From NCBI RefSeq assembly GCF_015222005.1, contig NZ_JADFFL010000011.1, forward strand, positions 62,001 through 126,000: DNA of 64,000 bases, in the 5' to 3' direction. Positions 50,429-60,224 of this stretch are shown here, one piece after another; within the stretch, counting starts at the first letter, position 1; each line of letters opens with the position of its first letter. The DNA is from Mucilaginibacter myungsuensis (GTDB taxonomy: Bacteria > Bacteroidota > Bacteroidia > Sphingobacteriales > Sphingobacteriaceae). The notes under the pieces are model-generated. The model was not told where the DNA came from and made no database searches. It was given only the letters and a program-made list of their open reading frames with translations. The position numbers and the translations under genes were made by a program.

Positions 50429-51781
50429 CTATTTTTTTAGATACGGGCTTTTAAAACCTAATTTTTTTAATCCTGCCTTAACTTCGGGGCTGCTCATGAA
50501 CAAGTTCCATAAAAGTCCTGTCCGGCCGTTCTCTATCATGATCACGATAGGGCCCTGGTCAATTCCCAGATAGCGTTTAGGGTACCAATTGTCCGTCTCG
50601 CTGAAGGCATCATAAAAACCATATTGTCCCCAAACCTTATTTCCAAGGTCCTCATATAAATGGCGGATCACTTTCATGGATTCTTTCGGCGTATAGCAAT
50701 AAGATGACAATGCAGCCGTCGGGGTGATCACCCCAAGATCTTCCTGCGGGCTGTGCCCTGCATAGCCTTTTACCGAATAGCTGGCTGTCAGCCCCCAATT
50801 ATCCTCACCATAGCCTTTAAATTTTTTAGGGTTATCAATGCAGTAGGCACGGTTCACTAAGGTGTTGTTACGGTTCTCTTGCCAGTAGTCAGCATATTTA
50901 TCTACCAAACCCTTAGGGTTTAAGCCAAGGTAAGAATATTGCGCCCAGAACAGAGAGCCTACGCTGCCCGGAGCACCATTGTGTTTTAGGCGGATATCAT
51001 AACCGTAAGGTTTTACCAAAGTATCGATAGCCCCGCCACGCGCCCATCCATTATGGTAAACCGACGCCGGGATAGTATGGGTGGGAGAGGCCGCCGCCAT
51101 AATGTACATGATCATGCACTCGTTAAAGCCTGTCACGGCAAAGTTCATTTTCCAGCCTATATTTGGCGACCAATGCCAGTAAAGCACATCCTTACCGCCG
51201 TTGCGGTACCAATCCCACTCAATGCCTTTCCATAGTTTATCAATACGGGCGGCCAGGGCTTTTTCGGTCTTATTATTCTTGTTCAAGTATTGGCGAACAC
51301 ATAACATGCCTTGAGCCAAATAAGCCGTCTCGACCAAGTCACCGCCGTCATCGTTACGCCCGAAAGGCTTTACTTTACCTGTGTTATACATCCAGTGGGG
51401 CCATACACCATGGAAACGTTCAGCTTTTTCTAAGAACGATATCTGGCGGGTCAATCTTTCTACACCCTGTTTACGGGTGATGAATCCCCGTTGCATACCA
51501 ACTACTATCGCACCAAAACCAAAGCCTGCCGCGCCTGTGGCTATCACGTCCTTGTCATTCTGTTCGTACACGCCGTCGGCATGGTAACGCTCGCGGGCCA
51601 ATCCGGATAGCGGTTCGGCCCCGTCCCAAAAGTAATGAAAGGTCTGTTTTTGTACTAAGGTGAGCAATTGTGCATCCGTCAAACCTTTTTTTATTGTCAG
51701 GTCGGCTGGTCGGGGTTGCGCATTTACCGAAAGGCATCCGATAATGACGGACAATAACGCTAAGCTGAATATCTTTTTCAA
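50429..51781 (-). CDS. Glucoamylase-family (PF10091, GH144-like) exported glucanase
   Basis: About 450 residues in an (alpha/alpha)6-barrel family. Its characterised members in Bacteroidota are endo-beta-1,2-glucanases or sophorose-releasing enzymes (GH144). Typical segments: LTLVQKQTFHYFWDGAEPLSGLARERYHADG, VYEQNDKDVIATGAAGFG, and YDAFSETDNWYPKRYLGIDQGP near the C-terminus. I prefer a TTG start at 51779-51781, which gives a canonical leader LKKIFSLALLSVIIGC...NAQ. The ATG at 51826 would add 15 unusual residues. The leader holds IIGC, so it may be a lipoprotein. Pairing with GH3 suggests beta-1,2-glucan breakdown (inference). Confidence 0.87.
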   Translation of the reverse strand: MKKIFSLALLSVIIGCLSVNAQPRPADLTIKKGLTDAQLLTLVQKQTFHYFWDGAEPLSGLARERYHADGVYEQNDKDVIATGAAGFGFGAIVVGMQRGFITRKQGVERLTRQISFLEKAERFHGVWPHWMYNTGKVKPFGRNDDGGDLVETAYLAQGMLCVRQYLNKNNKTEKALAARIDKLWKGIEWDWYRNGGKDVLYWHWSPNIGWKMNFAVTGFNECMIMYIMAAASPTHTIPASVYHNGWARGGAIDTLVKPYGYDIRLKHNGAPGSVGSLFWAQYSYLGLNPKGLVDKYADYWQENRNNTLVNRAYCIDNPKKFKGYGEDNWGLTASYSVKGYAGHSPQEDLGVITPTAALSSYCYTPKESMKVIRHLYEDLGNKVWGQYGFYDAFSETDNWYPKRYLGIDQGPIVIMIENGRTGLLWNLFMSSPEVKAGLKKLGFKSPYLKK

Positions 51782-51845
51782 GGTGGATAATATCAATTTA
51801 TTGATAAAGTCAACTAACTGGTGCAAAATAGGTATACTGCCGCTT

Positions 51846-52766
51846 CTATTTTAAAACTTCGGACAGATAATTAGGGAAGTCGGTTATCACACCGTCCACT
51901 TTAAGGTTCAGCATGCGTTTCATGTCGGCTTTGTCATTCACCGTCCACGGGCAAACCAGCATTTTCTTGTCATGGCATTCTTTCATAAATTCGGCTGTAA
52001 TTACGCTATAGTGTGGGTTGTAAAACGTAGGCGTAAAACCCATATCAGCCAAATGTTGGCTTACACTGATCTTAGCATCACCGATCAAAAATCCGGTAGC
52101 CACCTTGGGGTAACTTTTGTGGACCTCCTTCAACTGGCGCTTATCAAATGATTGGATGATCAACCGATCGCCCAGTTTTTTAGGAGCTAAGGCATCCATC
52201 ACACGTTTAACAAACTCGGCAGGTGCAGGCTGGTTAATGCCGTCTTTTTTTTCGTCGGCCTTTATTTCTACTAAGTAATACACCTTTGGCAATTTATTCA
52301 CTTTGGTGTAGCGGTCAACCGAGTCCACCAATTCTGCAAGCAGTGGGGTATAGGTAGCAACGTTTTGTTGCAACGGGTAAGGCTTATATTTTTTTGTCCC
52401 GATAACGAATGGCTTGATATCGGCATAGTTCATTTGGTAAAAAATATAGTTATTGCGCGTTTTTGGATCTATCTCGCTGCCATCAGGCATCAGGGTATAG
52501 TTGGGGTCGAAAGAGTCATCGTGATAGACCACTACCTGGCCATCTTTACTGATATGCACGTCCAATTCAACCACGTTTGATCCAAATTCCACGGCTTTGG
52601 TCATTGATGGGATGGTGTTCTCGGGCATCATCCCTCGCGTACCGCGGTGACCTATCTTTAGGAAAGGATAGCCTTTTACTTTATCCAAGGTTTTAAAATT
52701 TAGGGATATGAATGTGATACCTAACAGGGATAACACCATACCTGTGTATTTTAATTTGTTCATCAT
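51846..52766 (-). CDS. Glycerophosphodiester phosphodiesterase (exported)
   Basis: A 306-residue GDPD TIM-barrel enzyme with an N-terminal hydrophobic leader (about 8-25). Catalytic block KIGHRGTRGMMPENT with His40 and Glu49, then VVELDVHISKDGQVVVYHDD holding the metal ligands and second His. VDGVITDFPNYL closes the barrel. It hydrolyses deacylated phospholipid diesters to glycerol-3-phosphate and alcohol. It precedes the GH144 and GH3 genes on the minus strand but has no evident metabolic link to them. Confidence 0.92.
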   Translation of the reverse strand: MMNKLKYTGMVLSLLGITFISLNFKTLDKVKGYPFLKIGHRGTRGMMPENTIPSMTKAVEFGSNVVELDVHISKDGQVVVYHDDSFDPNYTLMPDGSEIDPKTRNNYIFYQMNYADIKPFVIGTKKYKPYPLQQNVATYTPLLAELVDSVDRYTKVNKLPKVYYLVEIKADEKKDGINQPAPAEFVKRVMDALAPKKLGDRLIIQSFDKRQLKEVHKSYPKVATGFLIGDAKISVSQHLADMGFTPTFYNPHYSVITAEFMKECHDKKMLVCPWTVNDKADMKRMLNLKVDGVITDFPNYLSEVLK

Positions 52767-52869
52767 AATTTAAATTTCGGGTACGAAATAATTGGCAATA
52801 GGTAAAAGCAAAGCTATGGAAAGAAAATCTTTTTCCCATCTCGCCAGGACTTTTATCGATAGGTATGTA

Positions 52870-53340
52870 TCAACGTGAAATATATATCGATAATTTACTG
52901 CCTGCTGCAAGTCCGCTAACACCGCCACCGGTATAAGAAATACTGTATTTGTCGGGCGCTAACGAATAATTATCCGCAAGGTTGATCGTGGTTTTAACAG
53001 AATCGTGTGCAGGTACTTCAATATAAGCCTCGGGCGGCGGAGGCATTACCCGCCTGGCCATAGCGCCTTTAAAGTCAGCTTCTTGTCCGGCGCTGTTAAC
53101 TATCTCAAAGTATTTACCCAGCCGTGGTTCAAAAGGGGTTTCCCATTTACAAAAACGTTGAGTGCGATCGGTAGTGTTCACCACGGTAAAAGTTAAAAAT
53201 AACGAGTCTTTTGTTGTTGGTTTGGCAGACAATGCCATGCTTGTTCGCAAGCCTGATACATTGGTTGTAGTTGCTTTTTGGCTACTGCAGCCTGTCATAA
53301 CAAATATTGCTGCGATGATATTAAAAAGGACGTATCTCAT
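52870..53340 (-). CDS. Lipoprotein resembling the N-terminal domain of M35 metallopeptidases
   Basis: About 156 residues. The lipobox is AIFVMTGC; Met at 53340 (MRYVLFN) is a likelier start than 53346. The mature protein is a beta-sandwich. KWETPFEPRLGKYFEIVNSAGQ, ARRVMPPPPEAYIEVPAHDSV and NLADNYSLAPDKYSISY follow the pattern of the N-terminal domain of peptidyl-Lys (M35, deuterolysin-like) endopeptidases. No HExxH metallopeptidase motif is present, so it is not itself an M35 enzyme. The resemblance is from memory and needs an HMM search. Function unknown, perhaps an inhibitor or adhesion module. Confidence 0.65.
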   Translation of the reverse strand: MRYVLFNIIAAIFVMTGCSSQKATTTNVSGLRTSMALSAKPTTKDSLFLTFTVVNTTDRTQRFCKWETPFEPRLGKYFEIVNSAGQEADFKGAMARRVMPPPPEAYIEVPAHDSVKTTINLADNYSLAPDKYSISYTGGGVSGLAAGSKLSIYISR

Positions 53341-53457
53341 ATACATTACATACGCACGATAGCCGGTTTTGTTACAATAGTTGGTAGTTGATACACAAGA
53401 TCTCCTTAAAAATGAAGATATTTACAACTATAGCCCAACTACCTTTTTAAACCTTTT

Positions 53458-56234
53458 ATGACAAAAACTTCCATTCTGATATGGCTGCTCATTGCGGTCT
53501 GTTTGCCGGCCATAGCCCAAACTTCATCAGTAAAGGTACGCGACCTTAGGTACGAGTACTTAGCTACGCCATCGGGGCAGGATGAACCGACCCCACGTTT
53601 AAGCTGGAGTTTGGAAGCGACATCAGCAAAGCAATTCGGGCAGAAGCAGACCGCTTATCGCATTTTGGTGGCAACATCGGCAGAGGCATTGAAAACCCAA
53701 AGGGGCGATGCTTGGGATCCCGGCTGGATACGGTCGAACCAGATGAGCATTGTTTATAAGGGAAAGAAACTCAATTCGGACCGGCCTTACTTTTGGAAGG
53801 TAGCCGTTAAGGATGAGGCCGGGCGCGTATCGGCCTGGAGCAAGATAGCTCAGTGGAGTACGGGTATCTTCGACCCCAAAGAATGGCAAGCGCAATGGAT
53901 CGGCAGCGATCAGCAATTTGATCCTACCAAGCGGGATTGTAATATTATTGACCCTTGGTTACGTAAAACGTTTGACCTGGCTGACAGACCGCAAAAAGCG
54001 ACCCTGTTCGTTGCATCCGTAGGTTTTCACGAAATTTACGTGAACGGCAAGCGCATTAGTGACCACGTGATGGCCCCTGCGGTGTCCGACCATAGCAAAC
54101 GGGCGCGATACATAGCCTACGATATCGATACTGCTTTGGTGAAAGGTAAAAATGTGATAGCCTTATGGCTGGGTACAGGATGGTCTATCCACGGCCCATA
54201 TGTGGTTGAGGGGCGGCCGAATACCCCAATTGTATCTGCTCAGGTGAATTTCTATGAGCAAAAATATCCTTCGTCATCAACCAGTCCCGTGCTGACCATT
54301 GAGACCGACGAAAGCTGGAAGACCCACCCAAGTCCCAACCGTTTGTTGGGCGTTTGGGATTCTAACTTTATGGGTGGCGAACTATGGGATGCCCGTAATG
54401 AGGACGATAACTGGGATACCATTAACGGCAGTGAAAAGGATTGGAAGCCGGTCACAGTTTATAAACCGAATTTAAAGTTATCCGCCCAGCAGGTAGAACC
54501 CAATAAATTATATCGCAAGATAACCCCTGTGTCCATACAAGCCCGACCTGACGGCAGTTATCGCATAGATATGGGGGTTAATTTTGCCGGTTGGACAGAG
54601 GTAAAGCTAAAAGGTGCTCCCGGCGATACCATCCGTTTCCAATATTCGGAGCGGGAGCAAAATGATATGACCTTTAGACTGAACAGCGCTTACGTGATCG
54701 GGAACAAAGGTGACGGTGTCTTCCGTAACCGTTTTAATTATAGTTCGGGCCGGTGGGTAACCATCAGGGGCTTAAAATACAAGCCCCAACTGAGCGATAT
54801 CAAAGGTTGGCAGGTACGCACCGCATACGACCAGGCTACAAGCTTCGCTTGCTCGGATACGCTGCAGAACTGGATATATAACACCGTTAGGTGGACTTAC
54901 GAGAACCTGTCGTTAGGGGGCATGGTAGTAGATTGCCCGCAACGCGAGCGACTTGGTTACGGTGGCGATGCCCACGCCACGGTCGAGACCGGGTTGTTCA
55001 ACTATAAGATGGGCGCTTTTTATACCAAATGGATGGAAGACTGGCGCGATGTGCAGGGGACAGAATCCATAGTGGGTAATATGTATGATGCATCTTTCGC
55101 ACACAAGAAACTGCAAGGCGGCAGGCCCCTGCATCCGGGTATTTTGCCGCATACCGCGCCTACCTGGGCGGGGGAGGGCCGGCCTGGGGCGGTATTGTGG
55201 TTACGTTGCCATGGTTCGTTTATCAGCATCAGGGAGATAGGCGCATCTTAGGGAAAAACTACGGTTTGATCAAAGGCTGGCTCGACTTTTTAGACACCCA
55301 AACTAAGGATGACCTGCTGACACGTTTCGGCGGTCCCTGGGATTTTTTAGGCGACTGGTTATGGCCCAATGCCACGGCAGAGGGTATGGACAACAACAAA
55401 CCCCAGGCGCTGTGCTTTAATAACAGCTACCGGGTGTTTAACTTGCGCACGGCCGCCAAAATTGCCCGCATGTTAAACCGAACGGCAGATGCGGAACGTT
55501 GGGAGCGACAAGCCGATGCATCGGCAAAAGCCATCCATGCAAAATATTATAACGCGGCTGATCATAATTATGCAGATGGTTCGATGTCCAATCTTGCAGC
55601 TGCCCTGTTGGCTGGCGTACCGCCTGCGAACGAGCGCAAAGCGATATTCGACAAGCTTGAGAACGAGATATTAATAAAGCGAAACGGGCATATCCACGTA
55701 GGAATTACCGGCGGCGCTTTGCTGTTTAAACTACTGCGGGATGAAGGCCGCGACGATTTGATCTACAGCATGACATCGCAAACCACCTATCCCGGATGGG
55801 GCTATATGAAAGCCAACAACGCCACCACCATTTGGGAGATGTGGGAGAAAGACCTGCCCGGACACTCCTTACTGCACAGCTCTTACCTATATCCCGGTGC
55901 ATGGTATATCGACGGAGTAGCCGGCATTAAACGAGATCCCGACCATCCCGGTTTCCGGCATTTTATTATCCGTCCGCCACATCTTAACGAAATACAAATG
56001 CAGTGGGCCGAAGCATCTTTCGATTCGCCTTCCGGTATCATCAAAACGCATTGGCAACGGCAAGCTGGTCGACTGTCGATGCGGGTGACTATACCGCCCA
56101 ACTGTACCGCTACCTTGCAATTGGCTTCTAATAATGGGGCTGTAAAGATCAACGGAAAGCTGGTTAGTGCAAATACTAAAGGCGGTTATCGGTTAGTAGC
56201 AGGCACTCATCAGATAAATACAGTAATGCCTTAA
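53458..56234 (+). pseudogene. Alpha-L-rhamnosidase (GH78) split by a frameshift
   Basis: Two overlapping frames (53458-55251 and 55197-56234) together encode one GH78 enzyme of about 925 residues. The first has a signal peptide (ending IAQ), Fn3-like and rhamnosidase-N domains (KATLFVASVGFHEIYVNGKRI) and the start of the (alpha/alpha)6 barrel, with DCPQRERLGYGGDAHAT. The second continues the barrel and the C-terminal domain. Near 55176 the sequence reads GCGGGGGAGGGCCGGCC. One extra G in GAGGG would restore AGEGPAWGGIVVTLPW, the conserved GGPAWG block. So one G has been lost, through mutation or a sequencing error. If real, the enzyme would be cut off in mid-barrel and inactive. Confidence 0.88.
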
Positions 56235-56264
56235 ACAATGCGACAAACTTACGGCGATGATATA

Positions 56265-57125
56265 TCAAGATAGGGTAATGGCCTTTATCATCCTATCCCG
56301 TCCCGGCAGATCTTTCCGTAATTCGATATCTACAAACCCTTTGCTTGAAAGCATATCGGCGGTCTCCGAACCATAATTTTCGTTGATCTCGAAATATAGT
56401 TGGCCGTTTGGGCGAAGATATTCTAAAGCGAAGTCGGCGATCGCTTTATAAAAAAGCAGCGGATCATTGTTGGGTACAAACAGCGCGACATGCGGCTCAA
56501 AATCGGTCACATTGTTATGCATCTGTTGTTTGTCGATGCCGGTAACATAAGGCGGGTTACTAACGATGATATCAAATTTTGACAGTTGGACAGATCTGTC
56601 AAAGTTCAGGATGTCTGCCTGAATAAAATTGATGTCCACCTCATTAAGTTCGGCGTTTGACGATGCGGTAGCTAACGCGGTAGGGGAGATATCGATCGCA
56701 AATGTATCGGCATCGCGTAAACTCTTTTTCAAGCTGATGGCGATGCATCCGCTTCCTGTGCCGATATCGAGGATAGTTTTCGGCGATGATGTTTTGGCAC
56801 CGGTCAATATCCAGTCTACCAATTCCTCGGTCTCGGGGCGGGGTATAAGTACGGATGGATTGACATTGAAGGGTAAGCCATAAAATTCGGTCTGCCCTAA
56901 AATATATTGGACAGGTTTACCTGTATTTAGTTCTGTTAAGATGCCCTCAAATTTGGCCGACTGACGGTCGGTCAATTCTTTTTCGGGGAACGCTTTTAAA
57001 CTTGCTTTGGATATGTCCAGTATCTCACTTAAAACCAATAGCGTAAGCGCTTCTGCTTCAGATGCGTTGTAAATATCGCCGAGGCTATGTTTGTAAGTTG
57101 TAAATACATCCTTAACAGTTTTCAT
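56265..57125 (-). CDS. prmC: Peptide chain release factor N5-glutamine methyltransferase
   Basis: Methylates the Gln of the GGQ motif in release factors. About 286 residues with a helical N-terminal domain and a SAM-binding Rossmann fold. ILDIGTGSGCIAISL is motif I, and the substrate-binding NPPYV (in IIVSNPPYVTG) is intact. The start is taken as ATG 57123-57125 (MKTVKDVFTTYK). The longer frame from 57173 would run through the ribD promoter. Divergent from ribD. Confidence 0.95.
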   Translation of the reverse strand: MKTVKDVFTTYKHSLGDIYNASEAEALTLLVLSEILDISKASLKAFPEKELTDRQSAKFEGILTELNTGKPVQYILGQTEFYGLPFNVNPSVLIPRPETEELVDWILTGAKTSSPKTILDIGTGSGCIAISLKKSLRDADTFAIDISPTALATASSNAELNEVDINFIQADILNFDRSVQLSKFDIIVSNPPYVTGIDKQQMHNNVTDFEPHVALFVPNNDPLLFYKAIADFALEYLRPNGQLYFEINENYGSETADMLSSKGFVDIELRKDLPGRDRMIKAITLS

Positions 57126-57146
57126 GCAACAAAGAAACATAAAACA

Positions 57147-57154
57147 TACTTTTG
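57147..57154 (+). promoter_or_regulatory. -7 element of ribD, apparently leaderless
   Basis: TACTTTTG is an exact TAnnTTTG and ends four bases before ATG 57159. The -33 region is only T-rich. Confidence 0.5.
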
Positions 57155-57158
57155 CAGC

Positions 57159-58205
57159 ATGGCTGCCCATCATAAATATTTACAGCGTTGCCTTGATCTG
57201 GCCAAACTTGGCGCTGGTTACGTAAGCCCTAACCCAATGGTGGGTGCAGTAATAGTTTGTGACGATACCATTATTGGCGAAGGCTACCATCAACGCTATG
57301 GCGAAGCCCATGCCGAGGTGAACGCGGTGAACATGGTGCTGGACAACCACCTAAATGCTGCCGAACTGCTGCAACGTTCTACTATCTATGTTTCTCTTGA
57401 ACCATGCGCCCATTACGGTAAAACACCACCTTGTGCCGATCTGATCATCAAGCACTGCATCCCGACCGTAGTTGTTGGTTGCCGCGATCCGTTCGATCAG
57501 GTGAATGGCAAAGGTATCGAGAAATTACGCGAAGCAGGAATCGAGGTGATCACCGGTATCTTAGAGCGCGAGTGTTTGGATCTTAACAAACGCTTCTTCA
57601 CCCACGTACAAAAGCAACGCCCGTACATCATTTTAAAATGGGCGCAAACCGCAGACGGTTTTTTTGCGCCGAGTGATGGTTTGCAATATTGGATCACCGG
57701 CCCCGAAGCACGCAAGTTAGTTCACAAATGGCGGAGCGAGGAAGACGCGGTTTTGGTGGGTAAACATACCGCAGCCATAGATAACCCGCAACTGAATGTG
57801 CGCGACTGGCAAGGTCGCTCACCTAAGCGGGTGGTGATCGACAGGAAGTTAGAGTTAAGCACTGACCAGCATTTGTTCGATCAGTCGGTAGATACTTTTG
57901 TGTTTAACGAGGTGAAGACCGATGTGGATGGCAAGGTGAAATATATTTCGCTGGAAGACTTCGATAATTTTGTACCACAATACATCATGTTTCAGTTGTA
58001 TCTGCAGGATATCCGTTCGGTGATCATTGAAGGCGGCGCGGCTACGTTGAAAGCATTTATTGATGCGGGTCTATGGGATGAAGCCCGCGTATTTACCGGA
58101 ATTATGCAATTAAAAAGTGGTATATTAAGCCCTGATATTAAAGGAACTATCCAAGCCACTACTCCCGTTGGCAATGATTCCTTGCAGATAATTTTGAACA
58201 ATTGA
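57159..58205 (+). CDS. ribD: Riboflavin deaminase/reductase RibD
   Basis: Bifunctional enzyme for two steps of riboflavin synthesis. About 348 residues. The N-terminal zinc deaminase has HAEVNAV and PCAHYGKTPPCAD. The C-terminal reductase domain begins about residue 145 (PYIILKWAQTADGFFAPSDG). Start at ATG 57159 (MAAHHKYLQRCLDLAKLG). The in-frame start at 57087 lies upstream of the promoter. It is followed after 8 bases by the DMT transporter gene, so they may be cotranscribed; the transporter could serve riboflavin, which is speculation. Confidence 0.95.
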   Translation: MAAHHKYLQRCLDLAKLGAGYVSPNPMVGAVIVCDDTIIGEGYHQRYGEAHAEVNAVNMVLDNHLNAAELLQRSTIYVSLEPCAHYGKTPPCADLIIKHCIPTVVVGCRDPFDQVNGKGIEKLREAGIEVITGILERECLDLNKRFFTHVQKQRPYIILKWAQTADGFFAPSDGLQYWITGPEARKLVHKWRSEEDAVLVGKHTAAIDNPQLNVRDWQGRSPKRVVIDRKLELSTDQHLFDQSVDTFVFNEVKTDVDGKVKYISLEDFDNFVPQYIMFQLYLQDIRSVIIEGGAATLKAFIDAGLWDEARVFTGIMQLKSGILSPDIKGTIQATTPVGNDSLQIILNN

Positions 58206-58213
58206 CCTATTGA

Positions 58214-59146
58214 ATGATATACGTATTTTTAAGTGTTTGTAGCAGTGTCCTGGTGTCGGTTTTGTTAAAGCTGGCCCGTCGTTACCGCATAGATGTTTTT
58301 CAGGCCATCACTTGGAATTATTCTATCGTGGTCATCCTTTTCTTTTTTAAACCGCAACTCACTAATATCCATCAGGCACCTATCCTAACCTATAGCGCGT
58401 TAGCTATTTTGCTACCGGCAATATTTGTAGTAATGGGTCTGGCCGTCCGCACTGCAGGTATCGTAAGGACCGATGTGGCACAACGGCTATCGCTATTGAT
58501 ATCGCTTAGCGCGGCATTCTTTGTGTTTAACGAAACCTTTAACCCGCTTAAAATGGTTGGTATTGGCTTGGGCGCTGTCGCCATAGCTTGTGCTATCCCT
58601 TGGCAAAAACAAAGTTCGAACGACGAAGGTAAAGGCAACTCATGGTTATACTTGTTGACCGTATTTTTCGGGATCGGCGTTATCGATATCCTCTTTAAAC
58701 AGATCGCGCTTTATAAAGAGGTTCCATATACCACTTCGCTATTCATCATTTATGCCATGGCGTTCACGGTATCGATGCTGGTGTTGCTGTATATGGTAGT
58801 CACCAGAAGGGTGAAATTTACGTGGCGGCACATCCTGTTCGGGTGGATATTGGGTTTTGCTAATTTTGGTAATATCTTGTTTTATTTGAAAGCGCATCAG
58901 GCTTTATCAGCTAACCCATCAATAGTGTTCTCGGCTATGAATATCGGTGTGATCATTATTGGTACTTTAACAGGCGTACTTATATTTAAAGAAAAGTTAA
59001 CTACGCTGAACAAGATCGGGATATCGCTGGCAATTGTGGCCATTGCTATTATTGCATACGCTAAAACCTTAGAAAAAAAGGATAAAGTAGACCGGTCTTC
59101 TGATAAAAAGATCAAAACTGAACTATTAATAAGGAAGCTTAATTAA
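58214..59146 (+). CDS. DMT-superfamily (EamA) transporter
   Basis: A 310-residue permease with ten hydrophobic segments in two EamA repeats (helices roughly at 1-20, 32-50, 60-80, 90-108, 116-132, then 140-160, 172-192, 200-225, 232-255, 262-280). The C-terminal tail is basic. Substrates of this family vary widely (metabolites, nucleotides, vitamins). It sits 8 bases behind ribD and its stop overlaps the start of yigZ by one base, indicating a single transcript. Confidence 0.85.
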   Translation: MIYVFLSVCSSVLVSVLLKLARRYRIDVFQAITWNYSIVVILFFFKPQLTNIHQAPILTYSALAILLPAIFVVMGLAVRTAGIVRTDVAQRLSLLISLSAAFFVFNETFNPLKMVGIGLGAVAIACAIPWQKQSSNDEGKGNSWLYLLTVFFGIGVIDILFKQIALYKEVPYTTSLFIIYAMAFTVSMLVLLYMVVTRRVKFTWRHILFGWILGFANFGNILFYLKAHQALSANPSIVFSAMNIGVIIIGTLTGVLIFKEKLTTLNKIGISLAIVAIAIIAYAKTLEKKDKVDRSSDKKIKTELLIRKLN

Positions 59147-59760
59147 TGCTTTTCGACGATACCTATCAAACCATAGCCAATCCAGCTGAGGCCATTTTTA
59201 GAGATAAGGGCAGCAAGTTTTTGTCGTATGCTTACCCGATACGAACGGACGCTGAGGTAAAGCCGCTGATCGAGAAGCTTAAGAACGAACACCCGAAAGC
59301 CAACCACCATTGCTGGGCCATGCGCTTAAGTCCTGACCGTTCGGTTTTTCGCGTTAATGATGACGGTGAACCATCAGGCACTGCGGGTCGGCCGATATTG
59401 AATGTATTGCTGTCGAAAAATATAACTAATGTGTTGGTCGTTGTAGTACGCTATTTTGGCGGCACACTGTTGGGTGTTCCCGGGCTGATCAATGCTTATA
59501 AAACGTCGGCAGAAATGGCTCTGGCCGAATCGAAAGTTATCGAGCAGACCTTACAGGACGTCTATACCGTCAGCTTCGGTTATTTGCAAATGAACGAGGT
59601 GATGAAGGTGATCAAAGACGCGCAGCTGAATGTTATTAAGCAGGACTTTGATAACAATTGCAGCATCACCATCGCTATCCGCAAAATGCAGGTGAACCCG
59701 GTTTTGGCCAAGCTGGAGAGTATCGATGGTTTATCTGCTAAATTCGACCATACATTTTAA
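59146..59760 (+). CDS. YigZ/IMPACT family protein
   Basis: A 204-residue protein with the conserved UPF0029 N-terminal domain (SKFLSYAYPIRTDAEVKPLIEKL, HHCWAMRL, NDDGEPSGTAGRPIL, VVVVRYFGGTLLGVPGLINAY). A C-terminal domain of the EF-G domain IV-like type (DUF1949, about 135-204) follows. The bacterial members are implicated in translation-related or proteolytic control, without a defined reaction. It overlaps the transporter gene by one base. Confidence 0.92.
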   Translation: MLFDDTYQTIANPAEAIFRDKGSKFLSYAYPIRTDAEVKPLIEKLKNEHPKANHHCWAMRLSPDRSVFRVNDDGEPSGTAGRPILNVLLSKNITNVLVVVVRYFGGTLLGVPGLINAYKTSAEMALAESKVIEQTLQDVYTVSFGYLQMNEVMKVIKDAQLNVIKQDFDNNCSITIAIRKMQVNPVLAKLESIDGLSAKFDHTF

Positions 59761-59853
59761 ATTTTATTCCTAAAAAGATCAACGTCCCCGCAAACAAGTA
59801 GGGTAGAACCGTGTTATTGCTAACAGTTGTTACCAAAAAACCTGTTACGCTAT

Positions 59854-60135
59854 ATGAACCCTGCTTTACCTATTGGAATTTATCTGGAGAACGAAAAGAA
59901 ATTCGAGTTTGATTTTGCCAAGCATTTACTTAGCATTAAAACCTTTACAGAAGGACGTATTGCCGGCACCACAGTATCGCCTTTCCGGTTGATCAAGACC
60001 GACGATGGCATGCAATTGTTGATCCATAATTACGATCGCACCGGCGACCGCAAAATGATGATCGAATCAATGGCGGACGGCGAGCTGATCATTAACGACG
60101 ACAATACATCTTACAAATTACGCAAAGTAGCCTAA
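59854..60135 (+). CDS. Small protein of unknown function
   Basis: About 93 residues (MNPALPIGIYLENEKKFEFDFAKHLLSIKTFTEGR...). No signal peptide or membrane segment. The start is ATG 59854 rather than the in-frame TTG at 59827. It is mainly strands with a charged C-terminus (GELIINDDNTSYKLRKVA). Composition and codon use match its neighbours, so I believe it is coding, but I do not recognise the family. Confidence 0.65.
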   Translation: MNPALPIGIYLENEKKFEFDFAKHLLSIKTFTEGRIAGTTVSPFRLIKTDDGMQLLIHNYDRTGDRKMMIESMADGELIINDDNTSYKLRKVA

Positions 60136-60187
60136 GCTCTTAAAAGGCTAAAATGACACTGTGGGGCGAATAACATCGCCCTTTTTG

Positions 60188-60217
60188 TTGTCGCTTGCTC
60201 ATATTATCCTTACTTTG
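60188..60217 (+). promoter_or_regulatory. Promoter of mgtE, near-leaderless
   Basis: TTG (60188-60190), 19 bases, then TTACTTTG (60210-60217), one mismatch from TAnnTTTG. It ends seven bases before ATG 60225. Confidence 0.35.
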
Positions 60218-60224
60218 TGGGCTT

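Noticed and set aside
55197..56234. Independent glycosidase gene starting at 55197
   Set aside because: It is the continuation of the GH78 barrel after a one-base frameshift, without its own signal peptide or promoter.
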